NCBI GenBank assembly: GCA_022820025.1
Contig: JAJEGF010000004.1
Location: forward strand, 1 to 64,000
Length of the DNA stretch: 64,000 nucleotides
Source of the DNA: Chloroflexota bacterium
GTDB lineage: Bacteria > Chloroflexota > UBA11872
Direction: 5' to 3'
Shown here: one piece after another, positions 1 through 9,085 of the stretch
Layout: each line of letters begins with the position of its first letter
How positions within the stretch are numbered: the first letter of the stretch is position 1
The notes under the pieces: model-generated
What the model was told of the DNA's origin: nothing
Seen by the model: the letters and a program-made list of their open reading frames with translations, nothing else
The model's database searches: none
Made by a program: the position numbers and the translations under genes

Positions 1-12
1 CAGGAGAGGCCT

Positions 13-118
13 TTGCGTAACCGGGGGTTGGTTGCGCGGAAGACCCTCACCCCAACCCTCTCCCACGGGGAGAGGGAGAAAGAGCCGCCCTGCATTTGAG
101 GGCGCGGGGCGTTTTGCA
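13..118. repeat. Intergenic repeat, upstream copy
   Basis: Non-coding stretch downstream of amt. Bases 13-51 contain a unit of the form TAACC..GGGTTGGTTGC..GGAAGACCCTCACC that recurs three times in the murJ-GT gap (3619-3659, 3736-3775, 3847-3886). Bases 74-118 (GGGAGAAAGAG ... GAGGGCGCGGGGCGTT) recur at 3969-4012. A short palindrome (CTCTCCCACGGGGAGAG) sits between the two blocks. No coding potential is visible; the ORFs here are low-complexity arginine/proline-rich shadows. Probably a dispersed intergenic repeat family. Confidence 0.65.
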
Positions 119-224
119 ACGGCCACTCATGAGCCTGAGTCCGCCACGACCGGCGGGGAGGGGGGCGGGGGCCCGCCTCCGCGCGGCATAGGCAATTCAG
201 CGCCTCGCGCATCAATTGCCCGGC

Positions 225-1622
225 CTAGTCGTCCTCGCCGTCGTACTCCTCGGGCATGAGGACGAACTCGGGGTAGGCCTCGATGCGGAGTTCGCCGGCG
301 TCCTGGCCGAGTTGTTCGACCTGTTGCGACACGCGCGAGCCGATGGTCATTTCCAGCAGCTTCCAGAGGCCGAAGGAAACGATGAACACAAAGGCGCCGA
401 TGGCCAGGATGCCGATCAATTGCACGTGGAACGTGCCACCAGCGGCGATGCAGACGGCGAGGGTTCCCCAGATACCGGCGAACAGGTGCACGGGAACCGC
501 GCCGACCACGTCGTCCTGCCGCAGCTTCTCCAGCAGCTTCATCCCGGCCACGCAGATCACGCCGCCGATGGCGCCGATGATGATCGCCCAGTAGTGATCG
601 ACGATATCGGGGCCGGCGGTGATGGACACGAGTCCGGCCAGGGCGCCGTTCAATCCACCCAACACGTCGGTTCGTCCGAAAATCGGCCGCGACGCCACCA
701 GGGCAGCCATAGCGCCGGCCGCGGCGGCGAGGTTGGTGTTGACCAGCACGTGGCTCATGGCAATGGCGTCGGACGCGCTGCCCAGCGCCAGCTGGGAGCC
801 GCCGTTGAAACCGAACCACCCGAGCCAGAGGATGAAGACGCCGAGCGTGACCATCAGGACGTTTGACGGCGGCGTGGCCCGGGCCGTGCCGTCCTTCTTG
901 AACTTCCCGAGCCGAGGACCGACGACGAGGATGCCGGCGAGCGCGGCCCAGCCACCGGTGCTGTGCACGATGGTGGAGCCGGCGAAGTCCTGGAATCCAA
1001 GGTCGTACAGCCAGCCTTCGCCCCAGGTCCAGGCACCGACGATGGGGTAGATGATGGCGGTGAGGATCAAGACGAACAGGAAGAAGGACCACAGCTTGAC
1101 CCGCTCGGCCAGGGCGCCGGACACGATGGAGGCGGCCGCCGCCACAAAGACCATCTGGAAGAACCAGTCGGACATGGTGGAGTAGGCGTTTTCGCCGGCG
1201 AGCACGGCCGCCGCATCGCCCTCGCCGTTGACCAGGGCGATCTCTTCAGCCGACGGTCCGTAGAAGAGCTTGAACGATCCGATGAAATTGCCGATGAGAT
1301 CGCCGTACATCAGGTTGTAGCCGATGATGAAGTAGGCCAATCCGGCAATCGAGTACAGGCCGATGTTCTTCAGACAGATCATGGAGGCGTTCTTGGTCCG
1401 CACGGACCCGGCCTCCAGCATGGCGAAGCCGGCGCTCATCCACATGACCAGCGCGCCCCAGACGAGGAACGCAAAGGTGTTGAGAACGTAGACGGCCTCG
1501 GCTTCCACGCCTTGCGCCTGCGCCACGGCCGGCCGTGCCAGGAAGATGCCGAGGGTCGCGGCCGCCGCCAGCAATAGAAGGTTGCGTCGGCGCTGTCCAA
1601 ACAGGTGCATGATTGCGGTCAC
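225..1622 (-). CDS. amt: Ammonium transporter, Amt/MEP/Rh family
   Basis: Trimeric inner-membrane channel for ammonium/ammonia uptake. The protein begins with a basic, hydrophobic signal-like segment ending in an ALA-rich stretch, followed by about eleven membrane helices. Family signatures are clear: WMSAGFAMLEAGSVR in the first helix region, DFAGSTIVHSTGGWAAL carrying the first pore histidine, and DDVVGAVPVHLFAGIWGTL carrying the second. The long upstream extension in the ORF track is not real. The GTG at 1622 is preferred because GGGGAG lies 5 nt upstream; the ATG at 1610 is the alternative. No glnB/glnK partner is adjacent, so regulation by a PII protein cannot be read from this window. 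About 465 residues, normal for the family. Confidence 0.93.
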   Translation of the reverse strand: MTAIMHLFGQRRRNLLLLAAAATLGIFLARPAVAQAQGVEAEAVYVLNTFAFLVWGALVMWMSAGFAMLEAGSVRTKNASMICLKNIGLYSIAGLAYFIIGYNLMYGDLIGNFIGSFKLFYGPSAEEIALVNGEGDAAAVLAGENAYSTMSDWFFQMVFVAAAASIVSGALAERVKLWSFFLFVLILTAIIYPIVGAWTWGEGWLYDLGFQDFAGSTIVHSTGGWAALAGILVVGPRLGKFKKDGTARATPPSNVLMVTLGVFILWLGWFGFNGGSQLALGSASDAIAMSHVLVNTNLAAAAGAMAALVASRPIFGRTDVLGGLNGALAGLVSITAGPDIVDHYWAIIIGAIGGVICVAGMKLLEKLRQDDVVGAVPVHLFAGIWGTLAVCIAAGGTFHVQLIGILAIGAFVFIVSFGLWKLLEMTIGSRVSQQVEQLGQDAGELRIEAYPEFVLMPEEYDGEDD

Positions 1623-1955
1623 GGCTACTCCCCTCGATGAGTCCACAGCGATTAGCCCAGCTCGCGAGGTGAGGGTACCGAGCGCCGGGATTTTTTCCCA
1701 ACTCCGAAGGATTGCGGGGTCGAATGAAGCGTGGGATTGCCTGCTTGTTGTTGCGGGCCGAGGCCGCGAAATCTCGTGGGCGGTGATCGCCCTCATTCGG
1801 CGACGGCCTCGTGTGCGGAGGGATGCCCACGGCTCCCAGCCAGCCAGGATCCTAGAAATACGTCGACCTCGATCACATTGGGCGCCAGCCCGCCGTGTAC
1901 GGGTCAGCCGGGCTGACCGGTCATTTGGGCCGGCCACCAAGGCGTATTCAGCCGC
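1623..1955. other. Intergenic region between murJ and amt
   Basis: A 333-base gap between the murJ stop and the amt start, both genes being on the minus strand. It should hold the amt promoter. No RNA gene, repeat or convincing operator was recognised. ORFs here are shadows or the spurious 5' extension of the amt frame. Confidence 0.5.
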
Positions 1956-3536
1956 CTAGCGGGGGCGGAGGCGGGAGAGGCGGGTGGTGAGCTCGGTGAG
2001 TTCCTGGCTGGCGAGGAGCCAGGCGACGGTGAGGTAGGCGAGGACGGCGGCGGCGAGGTAGACCGCGAGGAGCAGGGCGGAGTCGAGGCCGATGGGGCCG
2101 TCGGTCCAGGTGGTGACGCGGAGGACGGCGACGACGAGGCCCATCATGGCGGTGGCGACGACGGCGGTGGCCGCGACGGATAGTTCGGCGCGGCCGATGG
2201 ACATCCCGCCGCGCCGGTGCAGGACAACGCCAAGAATGACGGCTTCAACCAGGACGCCAATTGACAGGCCAAGTGCGATACCGCCGATGCCGAACCACTG
2301 GGCCAGGAACCAGGACAGCAGCATGTGGAAGGCCAGGGACGCCGCGGCGATGGCGACGGGGGTGCGAGTGTCCTGCATGGCAAAGAAGCCGCGGACGAGG
2401 ATTTCGACGGCGGCGTGGCCGGCCAGCCCGAGGGCGAAGAAGCGGAGGGCGACGGCGGTGATCTCGGTGGCGTGGGCATCGAAGGCGCCGCGCTGAAAGA
2501 GGACGGCGACGAGGGGTTCGGCCAGGATCGCGAGAACGACTGCGGCGGGCAGGTTGAGGAAGACGATGTGGCGGGCGACGCCGCTGACGCGGGCGGCGAA
2601 GAGTTGGCGGTCGCCACCGGCCCAGCGGCCGGCAAGCTCCGGCAGGGCGGCTTCACCGAGGGCCATGCCGAAGACGCCGAGCGGCAGCAGCATCAGCAGA
2701 AAGCCGTTGTTGAGGGCCGCGACCGCTGAGGGCCCTTGCAGCGAGGCGAGGATGTTGACGTAGATGAGGCTGGCCTGGAGGACGGCGACGCCGAGAAGGC
2801 GGGGCAGCATGAGGACGATCACGCGCCGGACATCGGGGTTGGCGAGGCCCCAGGTGAATCGGAAGCGGCCCCAGGAGGCCAGACCGGGGGCCTGAACGGC
2901 CAGATGCAATACCGCGCCGATGAGGGTGCCCCAGACGAGGCCGCGGAGTCCGAAGGCCCGGGCCAGGATCAAGGCACCGATGATGATGCCGACGTTGTAA
3001 AGGAGCGGACTGATGGCCGGGGGGACAAAGCGTCGCTCGGCCTGGAGGGCGGCCTTAGCCAGGGCGCTGAGTCCGAGCAGGACCGGGGAGAGCATGAGCC
3101 AGCGGGAGGCATCGACGGCCAGGTCGTGGGTGCCGGACTCGAAACCGGGGGCGATGGCGGTCATGAGCGGCTCGGCGATGAGGGCGCCGAGCGCGGCGAA
3201 CGCGGCGGTGGCGAGGAAGACAAGGGTGGCGACACCGCTGAGGAGTTGGCGCAAGGCTTCGGGGTCGCCGCGGGATTTGACCTCGGCGTAGACGGGGATG
3301 ACGGCCGATAGCAGGGCGCCGCCGGCGAGCAGCATGAAGATTGTGTCGGGTATGCGGAAGGCGGCGTACCAGGCGTCGGCTTCAGGGCCGACGCCGAATT
3401 GGGCGTTGATGGCGGCCTGGCGGACGAAGCCCAGGAGGCGGCTGAGGGCGATGGAGGCGAGGACGATGCCGGCGGCGGCGGCGATGCCACCGCCGAGGCC
3501 GTCGGTTGTGTCGGGGCGTGGAGGGTCTGAGGTCAC
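1956..3536 (-). CDS. murJ: Lipid II flippase MurJ (MviN)
   Basis: Polytopic MOP-superfamily transporter that flips lipid II across the cytoplasmic membrane for peptidoglycan synthesis. The N-terminus has the typical pattern with SRLLGFVRQAAINAQFG, then EADAWYAAFRIPDTIF and LAGGALLSAVIPVY. The 526-residue length and about 14 hydrophobic segments match the family. The start is GTG at 3536 with no strong Shine-Dalgarno. Transcribed toward amt, but the 333-base gap suggests separate units. Its presence, with murE and femX elsewhere in the window, indicates a peptidoglycan-bearing cell. Confidence 0.93.
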   Translation of the reverse strand: MTSDPPRPDTTDGLGGGIAAAAGIVLASIALSRLLGFVRQAAINAQFGVGPEADAWYAAFRIPDTIFMLLAGGALLSAVIPVYAEVKSRGDPEALRQLLSGVATLVFLATAAFAALGALIAEPLMTAIAPGFESGTHDLAVDASRWLMLSPVLLGLSALAKAALQAERRFVPPAISPLLYNVGIIIGALILARAFGLRGLVWGTLIGAVLHLAVQAPGLASWGRFRFTWGLANPDVRRVIVLMLPRLLGVAVLQASLIYVNILASLQGPSAVAALNNGFLLMLLPLGVFGMALGEAALPELAGRWAGGDRQLFAARVSGVARHIVFLNLPAAVVLAILAEPLVAVLFQRGAFDAHATEITAVALRFFALGLAGHAAVEILVRGFFAMQDTRTPVAIAAASLAFHMLLSWFLAQWFGIGGIALGLSIGVLVEAVILGVVLHRRGGMSIGRAELSVAATAVVATAMMGLVVAVLRVTTWTDGPIGLDSALLLAVYLAAAVLAYLTVAWLLASQELTELTTRLSRLRPR

Positions 3537-4136
3537 TGCGTGTGTCCGGTCGAGTTTTGGATGGCCTTGCGTCGCGCAAAGCAGAGACTCTTACTCCGAC
3601 CGCCTCTCAGAGGCGACGTTCGCGTAACCCAAAGGTGGTTGCCCGGAAGACCCCTCACCGATTTCGGCCGAAGACGCCCGAATCTGCCTCTCCCCCTGGA
3701 GAGGGTGAAGAGCCGGGCGCCCCCACGAGTGACCGTTGCACAGCCCGGGGGTGGGTGCCCGAAGGACCCTTCACCGATCGCCGGCGGGGCCGGCGGCATC
3801 CCTCGGCGAACTCGGGACTGGTGCTGCCGCTCCCCCAGGAGTGACGTTTGCCTAACCCGAGGGTGGGTGCCCGGAAGACCCTCACCCGGCCGGAAGGAGT
3901 GAGTGAAGAGGAGTGAGAGGTGAGAGCAGAGGGAGCAAGCGGCGTGTGCAAGGGCCTTCAGTGGGAGCGGGAGAAAGAGCGGATGCGGCATTGAGGGCGC
4001 GGGGCGTTGTGCCGCAGTCACTTCGCGGAGAGGGAAAAGACTGCGGACCTGCTGGGAGAGGGTAGGCGTGGAACTTGGAGCCGCACCTTGGGTTGACGTG
4101 CAGGGGAGGCCTGGGACGGGGCTAAGATTGTTTGCA
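3537..4136. repeat. Mosaic intergenic repeat region
   Basis: A 600-base gene-free stretch between divergent murJ and the glycosyltransferase. It holds three copies (3619-3659, 3736-3775, 3847-3886) of a roughly 40-base unit with the core GTGGGTGCCCGGAAGACCC, plus a second block at 3969-4012, both of which also occur at 13-118. Short palindromes of the CCTCTCC..GGAGAGG type lie between them. A possible -10 element TAAGAT (4123-4128) precedes the downstream gene. ORFs in all frames look non-coding. Confidence 0.6.
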
Positions 4137-5498
4137 ATGCCATCTGTGTGGGCAGCCGGGTGCCGGTTGTCGCACAGCACACCCGAAGACTTTTCCGTGC
4201 CGCCAAATTTCACGCCGGAAAACCTGGAGATCGTGTTTCTCTCATTCGAGGGACCGGATCAACCCTACTCGCAGGCGGGAGGCCTGGGGGTGCGGGTGGC
4301 GCAGTTCACGCGGTCGCTGGCGCGGCAGGGGTTCAACACGCACCTGATATTTGTGGGGGACCCCGAACGGCCCGGATACGAGGTGCAAGAGGACGGGCGA
4401 CTGCATTTGCACCGATGGTGCCAGTGGCTCAGTGAACATCACCGGGGCGGGGTGTACGAAGCCGAGATCGAGAAAGTTCATGATTTCCAGGACTCGGTGC
4501 CTGCTCACGTGACGTTCGAGATCGCGACGCCAGCGGTGGCGGAGGGGCGCACGGTGGTGGTGATGGCGGAGGAGTGGCATACGGCCGACGCGCTTTCGCG
4601 GCTGAGCGACTCCCTGCATTTCAACGGGATTCGCCAGAACTGCGTGCTGGTTTGGAACGCGAATAACGACATGTCGCTCAACCGCATGAATTGGGACCGG
4701 ATTGGCTACGTGGCGGACTTTGCGGCGGTGTCAAAGTACGTCAAGCACCAGATGTGGGACTGCGGGGTCAACCCGGTGGTAATTCCGAACGGGGTGCCCG
4801 AGGAGCGACTGGTGCCGGTGGATCCGGACGCGGTGGCGGCGTTTCGGCGGGCGATGGACTGCGACCTGTGGTTCTTCAAGATTGGCCGGACGGACCCGGA
4901 TAAGGGATGGCTGGAGGCCGTGGAGGCCGTCCACCGGCTGCGCGATCAGGGTGTCAACGCCCGGCTGGTGATCAAGCCGGGCGCGTATGAGGCGCATGGC
5001 GACGAGGTTTATCGGCACATGGTGTGGCGAGGGCTGGATCGCGCCGAGGTGGCGACCGAGGACCGCTCGGTGGCGGGGATTGCCACGGCGCTGGGCGCGG
5101 CGCCGGAGGCGGCGGTGCTGGACCTGCGGTTCTTCGTGCCGGACGAAATCCTGCCGGTCTTCTACGCCGCGGCGGACGGGACGCTGGCCAACAGCGGGTA
5201 CGAGCCGTTTGGTCTGGTGGGGCTGGAGGCGATGGCCGCAGGCGGGATCGCGTACGTGGGGTCCACGGGCGAGGACTATGCACGGCCACTGCAGAACTGC
5301 GTGGTGCTGGACGACGCGGCGGATCCGGACGAGATCGTGCGGTTTGCGTTGCAGTTGAAGGACGATGCGGCGCTGAATGCGTCGATCCGGGCTGGCGCGC
5401 GACGCGCGGCGGAGCTGTTTACCTGGGAAGCCGTGACACCGATATTCCTGACCCGGATGCGCCACCTGGCGGCCGGGCAGGACGTGGTGGTCGGTTAG
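4137..5498 (+). CDS. Glycosyltransferase, GT4/GT5 glycogen-synthase-like
   Basis: GT-B fold glycosyltransferase likely to use a nucleotide sugar in alpha-glucan or related synthesis. The N-terminal domain opens with a strand and a glycine loop (PYSQAGGLGVRVAQFTRSL) like that of glycogen/starch synthases. The C-terminal domain carries KIGRTDPDKGWLEAVEAV and the nucleotide-sugar motif SGYEPFGLVGLEAMAAGG with the paired glutamates. The ATG at 4137 is chosen because upstream residues look non-coding; a GTG at 4197, just before the first conserved strand, is also possible. The stop TAG at 5498 is in the same frame as the GH57 ORF downstream. Acceptor and donor cannot be told from sequence. Confidence 0.82.
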   Translation: MPSVWAAGCRLSHSTPEDFSVPPNFTPENLEIVFLSFEGPDQPYSQAGGLGVRVAQFTRSLARQGFNTHLIFVGDPERPGYEVQEDGRLHLHRWCQWLSEHHRGGVYEAEIEKVHDFQDSVPAHVTFEIATPAVAEGRTVVVMAEEWHTADALSRLSDSLHFNGIRQNCVLVWNANNDMSLNRMNWDRIGYVADFAAVSKYVKHQMWDCGVNPVVIPNGVPEERLVPVDPDAVAAFRRAMDCDLWFFKIGRTDPDKGWLEAVEAVHRLRDQGVNARLVIKPGAYEAHGDEVYRHMVWRGLDRAEVATEDRSVAGIATALGAAPEAAVLDLRFFVPDEILPVFYAAADGTLANSGYEPFGLVGLEAMAAGGIAYVGSTGEDYARPLQNCVVLDDAADPDEIVRFALQLKDDAALNASIRAGARRAAELFTWEAVTPIFLTRMRHLAAGQDVVVG

Positions 5499-5561
5499 CA
5501 TTCGGGGAGCGCCAGCCGGCCGCCCCACCCCCACGATCGCGCACGTCCAATCGCCGACACC

Positions 5562-6749
5562 CTGGTTATCTATACGCTGATTCACCAGCCGCGACGGGTG
5601 CGTATTCCGGCGGTTCCGATTCCGCACGGGGCGGACGCGGCGACGATCGAAGCGGCGCTGTTCGACGACGAGTTGAACCAGTTCTACTTCGAGAAGGTGG
5701 CGCGCTGGTGCTACCGGCCGGCGATCAAGCTGTGGCGAGAGTTGCTGGACCGGGGGTTGGCGCTGGGGCTGGGGATTCCGTTGTCGACGCTGCCGCAGTT
5801 CGAGACGTGGGACCCAGAGCTGCTGGGTGAACTAAAGGCCCTGCTGGGTCATGCGAACTGCGAGCCGGTGGCGACGGAGCCGAATCATGCGGTGAGCATG
5901 CTGCTAGACCTGCCGCTGTTTGCGCGGGGAATGGAGCGGTCGGCCACCGGCCTGGAAGAGCTTTGCGGGCAGCGGCCGCGGGTGGCGGACACGACCGAGA
6001 TGCTGATGTCGTCGGACATTGCGCGGTCGCTGGCCCGAACGGGGTTCGAAGCCGGGTTCGTGGATGGGCGGCCGTGGATCATGGAGTGGCGGAGCGCGGC
6101 GCACCTGTACAAGGAACGGGGCGGTCTGCCGCTGCTGGCCCGGCACTTCGACCTGAGCGACGACGTGGGGTACCGGTTCTCGAACCAGGGCTGGGACGGC
6201 TGGCCGCTGACGGCGGACCGCTACGCGGACTGGATTGCTTCAACGCCCGGGGACCTGGTGACGCTGGCCTGGGACTTCGAGACGTTTGGCGAGCATCACA
6301 ACGTGGACACGGGGATATTCGAGTTCCTGGACGCGCTGCCGGACGAGCTGGCGAAGCGCGGGGTGCGCTGCCTGACGCCGAGTGGGGCGGTGGATGCCCT
6401 TGGCGGCGGCGCGCATGAGCTGCCGCTGTCGCCGTTTCCGGCCACGTGGGCGGGGCAGCACGGGGGGTTGGAGTTCTTCCTGGGGAACCATGCGCAGCAG
6501 GCGGTGTTCCGGCTGATGACGGCGGCGTATGGGACGGCGCAATTGACGGAGGATCCAGCGCTGATCGACCTGGCGTACCTGCTGTTGCAGTCGGACAACC
6601 TGCACTGGTTGCAGTGGGTCGGACGGGAAGGCTCGGAGGCGGACGTTTCGGCCTATTTCACCCCAGGCGAGTGGATGTGGTTGGGGGCGGACCGGTTGCT
6701 GTGGGAGCACCAGCGGGTGTACATCAACTTTATCGACGCGATCAGCTAG
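5562..6749 (+). CDS. GH57 alpha-amylase-like glycoside hydrolase
   Basis: Retaining alpha-glucan hydrolase/transferase of family GH57 (MJ1611-like branch). Region 1 (IHQPRR), region 3 with the nucleophile glutamate (DTTEMLMSS) and region 4 with the acid/base aspartate (WDFETFGEHH) are visible. The first canonical start is GTG at 5598, which would cut off the conserved HQP motif: the frame reads LVIYTLIHQPRRVRIP across 5562-5609, and no ATG, GTG or TTG occurs in frame between the preceding gene's TAG and 5598. A CTG start at 5562 is therefore proposed. Readthrough of the upstream TAG or a sequencing error are alternatives. It is followed 10 bases later by an aldo/keto reductase, in an apparent alpha-glucan operon. 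Confidence 0.8.
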   Translation: MVIYTLIHQPRRVRIPAVPIPHGADAATIEAALFDDELNQFYFEKVARWCYRPAIKLWRELLDRGLALGLGIPLSTLPQFETWDPELLGELKALLGHANCEPVATEPNHAVSMLLDLPLFARGMERSATGLEELCGQRPRVADTTEMLMSSDIARSLARTGFEAGFVDGRPWIMEWRSAAHLYKERGGLPLLARHFDLSDDVGYRFSNQGWDGWPLTADRYADWIASTPGDLVTLAWDFETFGEHHNVDTGIFEFLDALPDELAKRGVRCLTPSGAVDALGGGAHELPLSPFPATWAGQHGGLEFFLGNHAQQAVFRLMTAAYGTAQLTEDPALIDLAYLLLQSDNLHWLQWVGREGSEADVSAYFTPGEWMWLGADRLLWEHQRVYINFIDAIS

Positions 6750-6759
6750 CGAGGTCGGA

Positions 6760-7566
6760 ATGGACGAGGTTTACCTGGGGCCGACGCAGACGACCGTGCC
6801 GAAGATCGGGCTGGGGACGGCCCGGTATTTCGGCGGGCGGGGCGTGCTGGTGAAAGGGCTGGCGGCGGGGCTGCGGCTGATCGACACGGCGGAGTCGTAC
6901 AACGCACGGGGCGACGAACCCGGGCAAGCCGAGTTGCTGGTCGGGAAGGAGCTTGCGGGGCACTGGGATCAGACGTTTATCGCCTCCAAGATCTCGCCGC
7001 GGAACCTGGCGGCGGCCGACGTACCAGTGCATGCGCGGGCGAGTGCGCAACGGCTGGGCGTGGAGGTGATCGATCTCTACCAGATTCACGGGCCGAATCC
7101 TTCGATCCCGATTGGCGAGTCGATTGGGGCGCTGGAGCGGCTGGTGGACGAGGGGCTGATCCGGTTCATCGGGGTCAGCAACTTCTCGGCGGATCAGTTG
7201 AAGGCGGCGCAGGATGCGGCGCGGCGGTATCCGATCGTGTCGAACCAGATCCGGTACAACCTGTTCGAGCGGGACGTGGCGGACGACGTGCTGGCGTACT
7301 GCCAAGAGACGCAGGTGACGGTGATTGCACATACGCCGCTGGCGCTGGCGGACTTTGACGGTCACGCGGGGTCGGGGGTGTTGCACGAGGTGAGCCGCAG
7401 CACCGGTCGGACCCCGGCGCAGGTGATGTTGAATTGGCTGGTGGCGCAAGACGGGGTGATTGCGATTCCGAAGACCGACCGGCCGGAGCGGGTGGCGGAG
7501 CTGGCCGGATCGGTGGGCTGGGACCTGGATGCGGAGCAGCGCCGAGCGTTGGATGCTTGCGCCTAG
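6760..7566 (+). CDS. Aldo/keto reductase
   Basis: NAD(P)H-dependent oxidoreductase of the AKR superfamily, (beta/alpha)8 barrel. The catalytic tetrad is intact: Asp and Tyr in RLIDTAESY, Lys in FIASKIS, His in LYQIHGPNPS. The family signature GLIRFIGVSNFSADQL and the cofactor-binding IPKTDRPERV near the C-terminus are present. At 268 residues it is normal length. It starts with ATG 10 bases after the GH57 stop and sits between two glycan genes, so a sugar aldehyde or ketone substrate is plausible but unproven. Confidence 0.9.
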   Translation: MDEVYLGPTQTTVPKIGLGTARYFGGRGVLVKGLAAGLRLIDTAESYNARGDEPGQAELLVGKELAGHWDQTFIASKISPRNLAAADVPVHARASAQRLGVEVIDLYQIHGPNPSIPIGESIGALERLVDEGLIRFIGVSNFSADQLKAAQDAARRYPIVSNQIRYNLFERDVADDVLAYCQETQVTVIAHTPLALADFDGHAGSGVLHEVSRSTGRTPAQVMLNWLVAQDGVIAIPKTDRPERVAELAGSVGWDLDAEQRRALDACA

Positions 7567-7602
7567 CGCAATCCGCTGAGCCATAGGACGGAATTGACCT
7601 CA

Positions 7603-8805
7603 ATGCGGATTGCGATGGTGGTCTGGGAGTACCCGCCGCACGTGGTGGGCGGGCTGGGGACGTACTCCGGCGCGATGGCGCCGGCGCTCCGGGCGGCGGG
7701 ACACGACGTGCAGGTGTTTGCGGCGCTGCGGGACGGTGACGCGCCGGCTCCGCAGCCGGACACGCATTGGGCGCGCCAGTTGGACCTGAGCCCGACGTAC
7801 CTGGGGGTCTACAACCAGGAGGCGTCGAGCTGGGGGGCGTTCTTCGGGGAGTTGTACTCGACGAACATTCTCTGGGCCGACGCGGTGCGGGCGGAGCACG
7901 ACAGGGAACCGTTTGACGTAATCGCGGTGCATGACTGGCTGGGGGCGCCGGCGGGGTTGACGCTGGCGCGGCACGTGGACGCGCCGATCGTGCTGCACGT
8001 GCACAGCGCCGAGTGGGGACGGCAGCCGGGCGGGCCTTCGCCGATCGTGTCGCGGTGGGAGACTGCGGCGGGCCGGGCGGCGGCCGCGACGATCACGGTG
8101 AGCCAGGCGATGGTGCGGGACCTGATCGCGCACGGCTGGGACGCGGAGCGGGTGCACGGCGTGTGGAATGGGGTGGACACGGAGAAGTTCTCGCCGGACG
8201 CGCCGGGCGGGCGGGAGCTACGGGCGCGGTACGGGTTGCCTGTCGATGCGCCGGTGGTGTTTTTCATTGGCCGGTTGACCGGAGTGAAGGGTGCGCAGCC
8301 GCTGGTGGAGGCCTGGCCGCAGGTGGTGGCGCGGCACCCGGAGGCCCGGCTGGTGGCCCTGGGGACGGGCGATCAGGACGAGGAGATTCGGGGGCTGGTG
8401 GCGGGGCTAGAGATCGACGACTCGGTCACGCTGCGGACGGAGTGGGTTTCGGAGACCGAGCGTATTGCCCATTTCGCGGCGGCCGACCTGGTGGTGTTGC
8501 CATCAACCTACGAGCCGTTTGGGATCGTGTGCCTGGAGGCGATGGCCTGTGGGAAGCCCGTGGTGGTTGGGGCACGGGGCGTGGTTGGCTTTCGTGAGCA
8601 GGTGCTGAATTACGGCCCGAATCAGTGTGGGGTGCATGTGAATGGGGCGGATGCGGCGGACATTGCGTGGGGGATCGCTGAGGCGCTGCGCGACCAGGAA
8701 CGGATGCGGCGCTGGGGCGAGAACGGGCGGCGGCGGGCGGTGGAGACGTTTACCTGGGAGAGGTGTGCGGCAAGGACGGTGGAGGTGTACGGGCGGGTCG
8801 TATAG
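7603..8805 (+). CDS. Glycosyltransferase family 4
   Basis: GT-B glycosyltransferase. The N-terminus MRIAMVVWEYPPHVVGGLG gives the Rossmann strand plus glycine loop of GT4 synthases, and the C-terminal domain has FFIGRLTGVKG and the E-x7-E motif in STYEPFGIVCLEAMACGKP. The ATG at 7603 is preferred over the in-frame TTG at 7594 because it places a GGA-rich site about 10 bases upstream and leaves the conserved first strand at the N-terminus. The fourth gene of the cluster; together with the GT and GH57 genes it suggests alpha-glucan turnover. Donor and acceptor unknown. Confidence 0.85.
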   Translation: MRIAMVVWEYPPHVVGGLGTYSGAMAPALRAAGHDVQVFAALRDGDAPAPQPDTHWARQLDLSPTYLGVYNQEASSWGAFFGELYSTNILWADAVRAEHDREPFDVIAVHDWLGAPAGLTLARHVDAPIVLHVHSAEWGRQPGGPSPIVSRWETAAGRAAAATITVSQAMVRDLIAHGWDAERVHGVWNGVDTEKFSPDAPGGRELRARYGLPVDAPVVFFIGRLTGVKGAQPLVEAWPQVVARHPEARLVALGTGDQDEEIRGLVAGLEIDDSVTLRTEWVSETERIAHFAAADLVVLPSTYEPFGIVCLEAMACGKPVVVGARGVVGFREQVLNYGPNQCGVHVNGADAADIAWGIAEALRDQERMRRWGENGRRRAVETFTWERCAARTVEVYGRVV

Positions 8806-8852
8806 ATGGTGGCGCTGCGCGGGACTACGTTGCTCGTCGGCGTTGACTCGGA

Positions 8853-9047
8853 CTAGAACGAAGACGGCGGGTCGTCGCGCTCGGAGACAGCAGTCAGCGA
8901 TATGCGGATCAGACCGCTTGCCAGGCGGACCTGGGTCAAGGCGTCCACGTTCGCCTCAAGTGCGCGAATCTCAGTGCGCAGGTCTCGGATGTCGGACTTC
9001 AGCCAGGCCAGCGTCCCGCCCACGACGGCCAATTGCAGAGGTAGCAC
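8853..9047 (-). CDS. Small membrane-anchored coiled-coil protein
   Basis: A 64-residue protein with a hydrophobic N-terminus (LPLQLAVVGGTLAWL) followed by a charged helical segment with heptad spacing (SDIRDLRTEIRALEANVDAL). GTG start; the frame upstream continues hydrophobic (LLAIAGIV), so the membrane segment may begin slightly earlier. It follows the 161-residue coiled-coil gene by 38 bases on the same strand and looks like a shortened relative of it. No function can be assigned. Confidence 0.55.
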   Translation of the reverse strand: MLPLQLAVVGGTLAWLKSDIRDLRTEIRALEANVDALTQVRLASGLIRISLTAVSERDDPPSSF

Positions 9048-9085
9048 GATGCCGGCGATGGCCAGCAGATCGGCGGTTTCGAGGG

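Noticed and set aside
5020-5830. 268-residue ORF (5024-5830 +) crossing the GT/GH57 junction
   Set aside because: Overlaps both real genes out of frame with low-complexity Gly/Arg composition, so it does not solve the missing GH57 start.
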